Assembly: GCA_030017355.1 (NCBI GenBank)
Contig: JASEIR010000013.1
Span: forward strand, 13,690-24,201
Reading direction: 5' to 3'
Source: Actinomycetota bacterium
GTDB taxonomy: Bacteria; Actinomycetota; Aquicultoria; Aquicultorales; Aquicultoraceae
Length of the DNA stretch: 10,512 nt
In this document: positions 1-6,876 of the stretch, in pieces
Position numbering within the stretch: the first letter of the stretch is position 1
Layout of the letters: every line of letters starts with the position of its first letter
The notes under the pieces: generated by a model
What the model saw: only the letters and a program-made list of their open reading frames with translations
Databases searched by the model: none
Told to the model about the DNA's origin: nothing
Made by a program: the position numbers and the translations under genes

Positions 1-231
1 ATCAACGATTGCCTCCCGCAGTTCAATTAGACCCAAACTATGGGTATATTGCGTTTTCCCTTCCATTATAGCCCGGCATCCAGCATCCCTGATTGGCTGT
101 GGGGTGCTGAAATCAGGCTCCCCAATTTCCAGGTGTATCACGTTCTTTCCCTGCCTCTCCATTGCTTGGGCTCGCTCAAGTATTTCCATGACAATGAAAG
201 GAGGCATCTCAAGAGCTCTTTTAGATATCAT
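1..231 (-). CDS. PLP-dependent class I/II aminotransferase, N-terminal part (runs off the window)
   Basis: These are the first 77 codons of a fold-type I pyridoxal-phosphate aminotransferase; the rest lies beyond position 1. The protein begins MISKRALEMPPFIVMEILER and continues with the family hallmark IHLEIGEPDFSTPQPI (about residues 32-47). This is followed by an element ending in TQYTHSLGLIELREAI, which matches the 'Y....G...LR.AI' substrate-loop region of aspartate/aromatic/LL-diaminopimelate-type aminotransferases. The family transfers an amino group between an amino acid and a 2-oxo acid in the cytoplasm. The catalytic lysine lies outside the window, so substrate cannot be assigned. The ATG at 229-231 is preceded by AAGAGGAG at a good SD distance. 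The gene diverges from hsp20. The family call is firm; the subfamily is unknown. Confidence 0.9.
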   Translation of the reverse strand, partial: MISKRALEMPPFIVMEILERAQAMERQGKNVIHLEIGEPDFSTPQPIRDAGCRAIMEGKTQYTHSLGLIELREAIVD

Positions 232-282
232 TAGAACTCCTCTTAGATTGGCCTTTGACTTCATATTTTAGCTCTATATCGG

Positions 283-294
283 CTAGCTTGCTAG
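283..294. promoter_or_regulatory. Short perfect inverted repeat in the divergent spacer (possible operator)
   Basis: CTAGC-TT-GCTAG is a perfect 5-bp inverted repeat with a 2-bp spacer. It lies in the 169-bp region between the divergent aminotransferase and hsp20 starts, about 50 bp upstream of the aminotransferase ATG. It does not match the CIRCE element or the HspR (HAIR) operator, the usual small-heat-shock operators. It could bind a dimeric regulator or be chance; the short arms keep confidence low. Confidence 0.2.
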
Positions 295-346
295 GCTGAA
301 ATGCCACTGGTGAGGAACATGAAACATCAAAGCTGACCAAACCGTT

Positions 347-375
347 TTGTCTTGGAAGTGCCGGGTAAATAGTAT
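347..375 (+). promoter_or_regulatory. Candidate sigma-70-type promoter of hsp20
   Basis: TTGTCT (347-352) and TAGTAT (370-375) are separated by 17 bp, each matching 4 of 6 consensus bases. Transcription would start near 382, just before the SD at 388. The geometry is right, but the boxes are only moderate matches and no heat-shock operator overlaps them. Confidence 0.3.
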
Positions 376-387
376 TTACATACAGGT

Positions 388-396
388 GGAGGTGAT
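388..396 (+). promoter_or_regulatory. Strong Shine-Dalgarno site of hsp20
   Basis: GGAGGTGAT is essentially a full anti-SD complement, placed 4 nt before the ATG at 401. It decides the start of hsp20: the same frame is open upstream to a TTG at 347, but that start has no comparable site and would add 18 residues unlike Hsp20 proteins. Confidence 0.8.
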
Positions 397-400
397 AAGC

Positions 401-835
401 ATGGCGGAACGCAGGTGGGACCCCTGGCGCGAATTTATTAGAATACAGGATGAATTAAGCAGAATGTTCCAGAGGGTATTTGGCGCAGGGAAAGAAATGG
501 CCGTTCCTTGGACACCCCTTGTGGACGTTTACGAGAAGGATGATAGATATATCGTGTCGGTGGAGCTTCCTGATGTAAGACCCGAAGACATTGATGTTTC
601 TGTTATCGATAATACGTTGCGGATTAAAGGCGAGCGCAAGCATGTCTATGAGGCTAAGCCTGAAAACTATGTACGCTCTGAGAGGTTCTATGGTCCGTTT
701 GAGCGCACAATTGAGCTACCAATGTCTGTAAAAACTGAAGAGGTCGAAGCAACTTATAAGGATGGATTGCTGCAAATAAATCTTCCAAAGGTTGAAGTAA
801 AGAAGGGCAAAGAAATAAAAGTTAAGGCTGCTTGA
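401..835 (+). CDS. Small heat shock protein, Hsp20/alpha-crystallin family
   Basis: This encodes a 144-residue ATP-independent holdase chaperone that binds unfolding proteins in the cytoplasm and hands them to the DnaK/ClpB machinery. The N-terminus MAERRWDPWREFIRIQDELS has the 'WDPwrEf..iQdEl.rmF' signature of bacterial class A small Hsps. The alpha-crystallin domain spans about residues 36-133, with VELPDVRPEDIDVSV, the R-FYGPFERTIELP segment and DGLLQINLPK (121-130), the A-x-x-x-n-G-v-L motif region. The C-terminal tail ends in EIKVKAA, where I139-K-V141 is the I-x-I/V anchor used for oligomerisation. Length is typical. The gene is monocistronic, between a candidate promoter and a clear terminator, and diverges from the aminotransferase. 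Confidence 0.96.
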   Translation: MAERRWDPWREFIRIQDELSRMFQRVFGAGKEMAVPWTPLVDVYEKDDRYIVSVELPDVRPEDIDVSVIDNTLRIKGERKHVYEAKPENYVRSERFYGPFERTIELPMSVKTEEVEATYKDGLLQINLPKVEVKKGKEIKVKAA

Positions 836-865
836 TATTAACTCTGGTTATGGGATGTTTAATCC

Positions 866-892
866 AAACGGACTCCAAAAGGAGTCCGTTTT
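866..892 (+). terminator. Rho-independent terminator after hsp20
   Basis: CGGACTCC (869-876), an AAAA loop and GGAGTCCG (881-888) form a perfect 8-bp GC-rich stem, extended by A-T pairs at its base. It is followed by TTTTCTTTTCTT. It lies 31 nt past the hsp20 stop. Read on the minus strand, the stem is followed by TTTGGATT, so it may also weakly stop the convergent cytochrome transcript, which ends at 939. Confidence 0.92.
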
Positions 893-938
893 CTTTTCTT
901 ATGGCAAGCATCTGTTTGCTTATACCTAAAATAAGGCA

Positions 939-2534
939 TTATTCATAGATGCCGATATCTTCGGCGTGACATCTTAAACAAATCTGATCAATGTGCTCAA
1001 AACTCTTGTCATATGCGGTTGTAACGGAAGCAGATGTCCAAAGGCCAGCTGCTTCAAGAGATGCAGTATAATTGTACGGCGTGTTAGTTTCAACTAAAGT
1101 GCCGCCACCTGTCCCAAATCCAGATGCTTGACCGTCATAGTAAACGTAAGCATTACCTCCTAGTGTGTCTGGCATATCACCAAGCAATTTAGTAGAGCCT
1201 TCATCGCCAGAATGCGGGTAATCAGATTTTCCTTTGATTAGGCTGTAGCCCATCGGAGTTATATGGCAGGTCTCGCCGCAACCGCCTCCGGTCTCAGGAT
1301 ACATATCTGTTACATGGCAGCTCTCGCATTGCGGTGCATTAGATGCTAGCAGTATACCAAACGTGCTATCTGATGCACTTTGCATGTATGGTACTGGATG
1401 GGTACGCGCTGTATGCGAATTCTGACCAAAATTAGACCCCAGATCTTTTCTAGGATAGCCAATGTTAAGATTATGGCAATCAGCGCACCACACAGCTAAG
1501 AAATTTCCGTTTTTAACACCTGTGTCAGGTCCTTGCCATCTGGTCCAAATGGTATATCTAGAGCCATTTGGCTGCAGGCCGGTATTGGTAGAAGTAATTG
1601 TTGTCTCTGGTACTGTTATTAATACGGCGTTTGGTGGAGAACCACGGTATGTATCAAAAATAATGTCTTGATTATCAGCTGTCTTATCGGTTCTGTTCTC
1701 CATAATAGCTTGGCTGTCAACTGAACCTGACGGTGCATTTCTAAGCAGCATATAGCCAGCTGAATCATCCCCAGGTTTCCAAGTCAGCATTGTCGCATTA
1801 TGTACCTGGTGGCAGGTTTGACACTGCAAGCGATATGGTCCAGTGCGCTTTCTTGCTCCATGACCACCAATCTTAAAAATTTGATTTTCAGTTGCACTAT
1901 ACTGGCGCACCTGGACAGTTATGGTGTTATCGTCTGCGTCATATATAGTTGCTGTCTCTTCCCATTGCCAAACTGAGCTGTCTGGGATTTCTGGTCCTGA
2001 ACCGATTGTGTGGCCGTTGCTAGTATATTTACCCTCGGTTGAACGATAGTATGCTACTCTGTTACTATGCGGGGCACTCCCAACGTGGCAGAAGTCGCAC
2101 GCACTATCCGAATCATCAGCCCTCAATAGATAGTAAATTCCCTGAGCCCTATGGACTGCATGACAAGCTTTGCACTTATTGGTGGCCGAAATATAACCAC
2201 CATGTGGGCCGGAGATCGCTTCATTTATGGATGTTAAGGTATTATCTGCCATCTCATATACGAGGATATCCGTGTTGTTGATCTGGTAGGAGCCACCAAT
2301 GCTATTTATGATTAGGGTACCAGTCTGGTCAAATTGCCTGTACGAACCCTCGTGTTTTTCGCCAACAACTCCAGTTGGTGTCACAGTATCGTATTTGTCG
2401 CCAAAATGCCATCTTGATGCGCCAGTTGAATCAAATGTTGTTGGTGTTAATGCTATATCTAACCTAGCAAAGGCGATATTTGCTGCACTAAGTATAAATA
2501 CTATGGCTAAAAGTATGATTAAAGCTTTTTTCAC
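939..2534 (-). CDS. Secreted multiheme c-type cytochrome (six CXXCH plus one CX3CH)
   Basis: This encodes a 531-residue exported protein expected to carry six or seven covalently bound c-type hemes and to move electrons on the outer face of the membrane or in the cell envelope. The start is a GTG at 2532-2534 with AAGGAGG 8 nt upstream; the upstream in-frame TTG at 2555 would place the SD inside the gene. The first 23 residues form a signal peptide: VKK, a hydrophobic core ALIILLAIVFILSAANI, then an AFA cleavage site. Canonical heme motifs are CKACH (121-125), CDFCH (146-150), CQTCH (238-242), CADCH (350-354), CESCH (403-407) and CLRCH (519-523). CGETCH (419-424) has three residues between the cysteines. 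Many other histidines (GPHGG, VH, PH, GH) could be distal ligands. There is no membrane anchor or sorting motif. The specific redox partner is unknown. Confidence 0.88.
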   Translation of the reverse strand: MKKALIILLAIVFILSAANIAFARLDIALTPTTFDSTGASRWHFGDKYDTVTPTGVVGEKHEGSYRQFDQTGTLIINSIGGSYQINNTDILVYEMADNTLTSINEAISGPHGGYISATNKCKACHAVHRAQGIYYLLRADDSDSACDFCHVGSAPHSNRVAYYRSTEGKYTSNGHTIGSGPEIPDSSVWQWEETATIYDADDNTITVQVRQYSATENQIFKIGGHGARKRTGPYRLQCQTCHQVHNATMLTWKPGDDSAGYMLLRNAPSGSVDSQAIMENRTDKTADNQDIIFDTYRGSPPNAVLITVPETTITSTNTGLQPNGSRYTIWTRWQGPDTGVKNGNFLAVWCADCHNLNIGYPRKDLGSNFGQNSHTARTHPVPYMQSASDSTFGILLASNAPQCESCHVTDMYPETGGGCGETCHITPMGYSLIKGKSDYPHSGDEGSTKLLGDMPDTLGGNAYVYYDGQASGFGTGGGTLVETNTPYNYTASLEAAGLWTSASVTTAYDKSFEHIDQICLRCHAEDIGIYE

Positions 2535-2835
2535 GCAGATTGCCTCCTTCCGCAACTGGAAAATATATCAAGTCATATATATCTATATCGCTTTTTGTAG
2601 GGAAATCTTGAGCTTTAATTTCTTGCTAAAATCTTTGCGGCCTATTTGGTGGTCATGTGCATGAAAATTTTGCGCACAGGAGGAAGTCAAATATCATACT
2701 TCATACTAGATATTGCAAATCGATGAAAGTTTCGAAAAAGAGAACATCCTAGAATTAAAAAAAATGAAAAGCTATGGGTATTTATATAGATAAGGTGCAT
2801 AAAAGAAAGCGATAAAAAGGCCCAATTAAAATCTT
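2535..2835. other. AT-rich intergenic region between sbcC and the cytochrome gene
   Basis: This 301-bp stretch separates two minus-strand genes, so it should hold the end of the repair-operon transcript and the promoter and leader of the cytochrome gene. On the minus strand a TTGACT box (about 2690) is visible, but no good -10 lies 16-18 bp beyond it. Runs of TATA/GATATA nearer the gene (about 2565-2590) could supply a -10. No riboswitch consensus, tRNA or convincing ORF was recognised. The only clear symmetry is the inverted repeat at 2798-2840. Confidence 0.5.
2543..2549 (-). promoter_or_regulatory. Shine-Dalgarno site fixing the GTG start of the cytochrome gene
   Basis: On the minus strand this reads AAGGAGG, 8 nt before the GTG at 2534. 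With that start the protein opens directly with a lysine-rich signal-peptide n-region, which supports the choice. Confidence 0.8.
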
Positions 2836-2840
2836 TTATG
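2798..2840 (-). terminator. AT-rich inverted repeat at the end of sbcC (weak terminator candidate)
   Basis: CATAAAAGA (2798-2806) and TCTTTTATG (2832-2840) are perfect 9-bp arms around a 25-nt spacer that overlaps the sbcC stop codon. On the minus strand the spacer holds GGGCCTTTTTA and the distal arm is T-rich. The stem is AT-rich and the loop is long, so it is a poor intrinsic terminator; it is the best candidate for ending the repair operon. Confidence 0.25.
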
Positions 2841-5409
2841 TAATTTTTGCTATAGAACCTAAACCTCGTTTTTTTATAACCTCAATGCGTGAAGGGAATA
2901 GTTCCTTTAAATCATCAAGGTGCGTTATGACAATTATTTTTTTGAAGTCGTTTTGGACAGCGCTTATTGCTTCGATGAGGCGCTCTTTCCCCTCCTCGTC
3001 CTGTGTGCCAAAACCCTCATCAATAATCAGAGTTTCAAGCCTTGCTCCGGCTCGGCGTGCAAGAAGTTTTGAAAGGGCAATACGAACTGCAAAATTAATT
3101 CTAAATGCTTCACCGCCTGAGAACAGTTCATATTTTCGTTCACCAAGCTCTCCATCAGTTATGATGAGGTCGAGCGTTTCAACTACACCGCCTGTTTTCT
3201 GATCTTTCTGGGTAACAAATCGAAGGCTCATCTGGCCTCCGGTAAGTTTGTGAAGAAGAAGGTTTGCTTCCTCCTCTATCTCAGGGATGGTGTTTTCAAT
3301 TATAAGTGCCTGTATTCCTCTCTTGCTAAAGATAAAAGCAAGCTTGTCATAAATTTCGGCTTCTTTTGCTGCCCCTTTTCTGTTCTTGTTAAGCTTATCC
3401 TTTTGCTTTGCGAGTTCTTTACAATTATTAATCTTAACTTGCGCGGTTGATCGTTGGTCAATTATAGTAGCCTCGCTTTTACGTTTCTGGGCAAGCAATT
3501 CTTCGATATGTCTGATTTCCTCAGTAGCGCTTTTCAAGGCTTTAATTTCTTTTGTTAGGGCTTCAATTTTTTTCTTGTCCTCATCTAATAATTTAAGTTT
3601 TGCCTCTTTTTGGTTGAATAGCGCTTCTGAGGTGGATTTTATCATTTCAATATTTGTCTCAGCGTTATCAAGATTTGCTTTTAACTGCTCATATTTTAGA
3701 AGTTTCTTAAGCTTTTCTCTAATCTTCTGATGCTCATCAGCTTGGTAGTTTAAATCCCTTAATTTGGATGAGAGCTGTTCAAGTTCAAAATGCTCGTCAA
3801 CTGCAAAAGCATCTTGGGCAAGTTTTAGATTTAGCTCATTTACCTGCCTATTTATCATGGCCAGTTCCTCTGACATTTTATCAATTGCCTTTAGTTTTTC
3901 AATAAGCGATCCTTCTTTAGCTTGAAAGACACTCTTTTCCTTGATCTTTTCGCTTAATTCTTTTCCGCTAGCTCTTAGCTTATCAAGCTCTCTTGCAAGG
4001 TTAGCTAACTCTGTTTTGCAGCTGCCAATTTGCCTCTTAGCTAAGCTGATCTCGTTGCTAAATTCTTCGCTTATTTTGGTTTTCTCATGGTCTGCCAATG
4101 GTTTTTTACAAAGAGGGCAGGTATCATCATCTGAGAGAAGAGAGCGCCTTCTCTCAAGGTCAAATACTTTTTCTTCAAGTGCCTTTTTTGATGCATCAAG
4201 CTCAGCAATCTTCTTTTGAAGCTCACTATATCTCTCACGCATTTCATTTAGCTCTTGCTCAGCTTGCTCAAATTCAATAAGTTTTGCTTTGTTTTGATTA
4301 AGTGCTAATTCTATGGCAGACCTTTGATTAATCTCTTTCTCAAGCTCTGTTTTTCTCTGCAAAAGGTGATTTATACCGGATTCCAGGTTGTTTTTAGCTT
4401 GAGCAATTATATGTTTTAAGTTATTAGCTTTTGCCTCAAGCATCCGAAATGTTTGCTCATCTCTTGAGAGCTGCTCCTCTTTTTTTCGAAGCTCCGAAAG
4501 TTCAAGATATGCCAAATCTATTGCTTCTTTTTCAGCAAGCAGCTTGTTTGCCTGGACCTCGTTTTCCTTAAGCCTCTTTAACTGAGCCTCCATTTCTTCG
4601 ATTTCTATTTTGGTCTGGTTGCACCTTGCGTTAAGTTCGGTTATTTGCATTGCTTTAACGTCAAAAATTGCTTTTTTCTCCCTAAGATTTGCAAGAGCCT
4701 CCTCATCTTCTTTTATCTCATCTTGAATTTTTGCAAGAGCTTCCTGTGCCTTTTCAAGCTCTCTCTCATATATAGAAAGCTGTTCAAGCTCCTGATCAAT
4801 GTGTATTAATCTATCATCAATTAGCCTTAAATGCTCGTTTGCCTCTTTTCGCTTCTCCTTTGCAAGCTCTTCCAGCTCGTCATAGATGGAGAGACCAAGT
4901 ATTTGTGAAAGGATTTCTTTCCGTTCATTTGCTGTTTTCTTCATGAAATTATCAGCGCGTCCTTGCATGATAAGAGCCGAATTTATAAAAGTCTCATAAT
5001 CCATCCTCAACGTTCTATTGATGACCTCCTGAGTCGCGTTTATTGACTCACCAGTAAGCGATCGAGGCACTCCGCTATCGATAATCTGGAACTCAAGACG
5101 CGTTAAGCCAATTTTTCCTTTTCGCTGGCGCGAGCGGATTACCCTGTAAAGTTGCCCTTCAAGTTCAAAAGTAAATTCTACCTGCATGTGTGGTTCCTTG
5201 TGGTGAATAAGGTCATCAGTTCCCGTACCGCGTTTGTCCACGCCGCGTGCCTGTCCCCAGAGTGCCCAGGTGATGGCATCAAGAAGAGTGCTTTTGCCAT
5301 GGCCGTTAGGGCCACACAGAACAGCAGTATGGATGGACGAGAAATCAAGCGGCTCATCCATATATTTATAGCTCATGAAATTGGTTAGTTTGAGTTCAAC
5401 TGGAATCAT
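2836..5409 (-). CDS. sbcC: Rad50/SbcC-type SMC-like ATPase of the Mre11-Rad50 complex
   Basis: This 857-residue ABC-type ATPase partners the SbcD/Mre11 nuclease encoded immediately upstream, and together they bind and open DNA double-strand ends. The N-terminal lobe starts MIPVELKLTNFMSY and has Walker A GPNGHGKST (33-41) and the Q-loop MQGRADNF (Gln149). A long antiparallel coiled coil occupies roughly 175-700, split by the zinc hook CPLC (431-434), which joins two Rad50 molecules. The C-terminal lobe has the ABC signature FSGGE (763-767), Walker B LETLIIDEGFG (Asp797, Glu798) and the switch histidine of ITHLDDL (His830). All catalytic elements are intact and length is typical. Its ATG directly follows the sbcD stop (TAAATG) with only a weak SD, so translation is probably coupled. 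It is the last gene of the operon. Confidence 0.96.
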   Translation of the reverse strand: MIPVELKLTNFMSYKYMDEPLDFSSIHTAVLCGPNGHGKSTLLDAITWALWGQARGVDKRGTGTDDLIHHKEPHMQVEFTFELEGQLYRVIRSRQRKGKIGLTRLEFQIIDSGVPRSLTGESINATQEVINRTLRMDYETFINSALIMQGRADNFMKKTANERKEILSQILGLSIYDELEELAKEKRKEANEHLRLIDDRLIHIDQELEQLSIYERELEKAQEALAKIQDEIKEDEEALANLREKKAIFDVKAMQITELNARCNQTKIEIEEMEAQLKRLKENEVQANKLLAEKEAIDLAYLELSELRKKEEQLSRDEQTFRMLEAKANNLKHIIAQAKNNLESGINHLLQRKTELEKEINQRSAIELALNQNKAKLIEFEQAEQELNEMRERYSELQKKIAELDASKKALEEKVFDLERRRSLLSDDDTCPLCKKPLADHEKTKISEEFSNEISLAKRQIGSCKTELANLARELDKLRASGKELSEKIKEKSVFQAKEGSLIEKLKAIDKMSEELAMINRQVNELNLKLAQDAFAVDEHFELEQLSSKLRDLNYQADEHQKIREKLKKLLKYEQLKANLDNAETNIEMIKSTSEALFNQKEAKLKLLDEDKKKIEALTKEIKALKSATEEIRHIEELLAQKRKSEATIIDQRSTAQVKINNCKELAKQKDKLNKNRKGAAKEAEIYDKLAFIFSKRGIQALIIENTIPEIEEEANLLLHKLTGGQMSLRFVTQKDQKTGGVVETLDLIITDGELGERKYELFSGGEAFRINFAVRIALSKLLARRAGARLETLIIDEGFGTQDEEGKERLIEAISAVQNDFKKIIVITHLDDLKELFPSRIEVIKKRGLGSIAKIT

Positions 5410-6876
5410 TTATATCTTTCTCTGCATTAATTCATCCATTAGTTTTTGTCCGTACGCTAGAAGTTCTTCTTTTCGCTCTAATAGGTCCTCGCGGGTTTTT
5501 ATATACTCGGAAAGTGCTCCGATAGGCGTTTGGCTTTCAGTTAAGTTTGGATTTCTTGTCCGTACCTGCTCACCTACCGCCTCAATGTTAATGTAAGCGA
5601 CGTAATACGCATGGGAGAGGGCACCTAGTATCTCGGTTTTTCTTATCTGGTCCTTCATGCGTGCTGGTATACGTGCTCTCACCCGCACCACGCTGTCCTC
5701 AAGGTTGGTTTTTTCACAGATCGAGCAAATTTCTGCCGTTGGGTCTTCTGATTTGCACTCAATATCAATAGTGACAAACCGGCGTGCCGGTGTTTGTATA
5801 AATTTGTATGTAGTTTTGCCTCGTGCCAGACTTACCAAACAAAACCCCTTTTCCTCTTTCTCTTCGCTAAAATCAACTCGGTCGATGCTTCCTGAGTAAA
5901 CAAGGTGTGGATAGTTGCCATTGCTTAAATCCTGAAACTTATGGATATGCCCAAGAGCTACATAATCAAATTCCGGCTGCTGGAGTACGCTTGGCAGAAC
6001 GGTTAATTCATTCCCCATCAAAATGCTTCTTGCCTCGTTTCCCACAGTAGCAGAAGATACGCTTATATGGGCAACCAGTATTGCAGGCAGGCTTTTATCC
6101 ACCCTGGAAGCTAAGCCCTTAACAAAGCCCTCAACTGTTCTTTCCATAAGGTCATTAAGTTCGCTTAAGGTTTTGCCTTTGCTTTCGATATCATGCTCTT
6201 TTAAATATGCAGTGATCTGGCTTCTTGAAAAGTGAGGAAGAGTTGCAACCTGAACTGGACCATGTTTGGTTTCAATTAAAAGGAGGTCTGCTTTGTTTGC
6301 AACGTAGACTCCATCGATCTCCAGGGCGCTGTATACTGCCATTGAGTTAGCATGTTTATCCATATTTGGAAGGTCGTGGTTGCCAACAAGCAAGAGCACC
6401 TTGATATCTTCTTTAAGCAGGCGCCTTATTATTCTGGCAAATTCACGCTGAAGGGTTGGGTTTGGTTTCTGGTTTCGGAAGGCATCGCCGGCAAAAACAA
6501 CCAGGGCTACGTTTTCCTCAATTGCCTTGCTTGCTAGAAAATTAAAAGATTTTAGGAAATCAACTACGCGCTGGTTTAGACCAGTTTTAGAATCAATCCG
6601 ACCGTAGTTTTCCATGCCTAAATGCAGGTCAGCAAAGTGTATTACTTTAACCGGGTTGTTGTGTGGTTTATTTAAGACCGTTGTCCTTTTCACTATTTCA
6701 CTGGTAAAATGGTTTTGCCCGTCCCCGGTCCCCGGTCCCCGGTCTGTTTTTCCCTGACCCCTAGATACTGTCCCCTGGACCCTATTTTTGACGGCGGTCA
6801 GCGGTCGGCGGTCAGCGGTCGTTTTTTCCCTGGACCCTGAATTAGACCCTGACTTAGTCAAAGATGATCTGGTCAT
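5410..6876 (-). CDS. sbcD: Mre11/SbcD-type DNA double-strand-break nuclease with unusual N-terminal extension
   Basis: This encodes the Mn-dependent 3'-5' exonuclease/endonuclease partner of Rad50/SbcC. With the start at 6876 it has 488 residues, and all calcineurin-like phosphoesterase motifs are present: ADLHLG (Asp83, His85), AGDAF (Asp131), GNHD (Asn166-Asp168), AHIS (His270) and GHIH (His310, His312). The capping domain and a C-terminal Rad50-binding helical region (LLERKEELLAYGQKLMDELM) follow. Two ATGs are possible, 6882 and 6876. AAGGTG at 6884-6889 lies 1 nt from the first and 7 nt from the second, so 6876 is preferred. The catalytic domain begins only at about residue 76. The preceding residues are basic and low-complexity, encoded by 7-bp tandem repeats, and are absent from ordinary SbcD/Mre11. 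No good internal start was found near the catalytic domain. The gene overlaps the end of herA by 23 nt. Confidence 0.93.
   Translation of the reverse strand: MTRSSLTKSGSNSGSREKTTADRRPLTAVKNRVQGTVSRGQGKTDRGPGTGDGQNHFTSEIVKRTTVLNKPHNNPVKVIHFADLHLGMENYGRIDSKTGLNQRVVDFLKSFNFLASKAIEENVALVVFAGDAFRNQKPNPTLQREFARIIRRLLKEDIKVLLLVGNHDLPNMDKHANSMAVYSALEIDGVYVANKADLLLIETKHGPVQVATLPHFSRSQITAYLKEHDIESKGKTLSELNDLMERTVEGFVKGLASRVDKSLPAILVAHISVSSATVGNEARSILMGNELTVLPSVLQQPEFDYVALGHIHKFQDLSNGNYPHLVYSGSIDRVDFSEEKEEKGFCLVSLARGKTTYKFIQTPARRFVTIDIECKSEDPTAEICSICEKTNLEDSVVRVRARIPARMKDQIRKTEILGALSHAYYVAYINIEAVGEQVRTRNPNLTESQTPIGALSEYIKTREDLLERKEELLAYGQKLMDELMQRKI
6721..6744. repeat. 7-bp tandem repeat (GTCCCCG x3) inside the 5' end of sbcD
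   Basis: Three exact copies of GTCCCCG run head to tail at 6721-6741, followed by a partial GTC. The unit is not a multiple of three, so translated copies fall in successive frames and repeat only every 21 bp. It is the first of two repeat blocks in a GC-rich patch unlike the AT-rich genes around it. Confidence 0.85.
6794..6821. repeat. 7-bp tandem repeat (GCGGTCA/GCGGTCG, four units) inside the 5' end of sbcD
   Basis: Four head-to-tail heptamers alternate GCGGTCA and GCGGTCG, making two 14-bp repeats. The block shares a GGTC core with the GTCCCCG block at 6721. Near-copies of a T-run followed by CCCTG(G)ACCC lie beside both blocks (about 6746-6761 and 6822-6837), and degenerate GACCCT words continue to about 6851. 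The patch resembles intergenic repeat elements of some bacteria more than coding DNA. Confidence 0.85.

Noticed and set aside
225..380. Open frame on the minus strand through the divergent spacer, ending ELKYEVKGQSKRSSNDI and overlapping the aminotransferase start
   Set aside because: It runs through the hsp20 SD and candidate promoter, has no start codon with an SD, and its last codons coincide with the aminotransferase SD. Most likely it is chance open sequence.
2535..2835. Riboswitch (for example c-di-GMP class) in the leader of the cytochrome gene
   Set aside because: I looked on the minus strand for conserved c-di-GMP (GEMM-type) and other riboswitch cores and found no match. The region is AT-rich with no strong stems apart from the inverted repeat at the sbcC end.
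6719..6850. Could the heptamer repeats be a CRISPR array or an origin iteron cluster?
   Set aside because: The units are only 7 bp, directly contiguous, without unique spacers and with few copies. No DnaA boxes, replication gene or cas genes are present.
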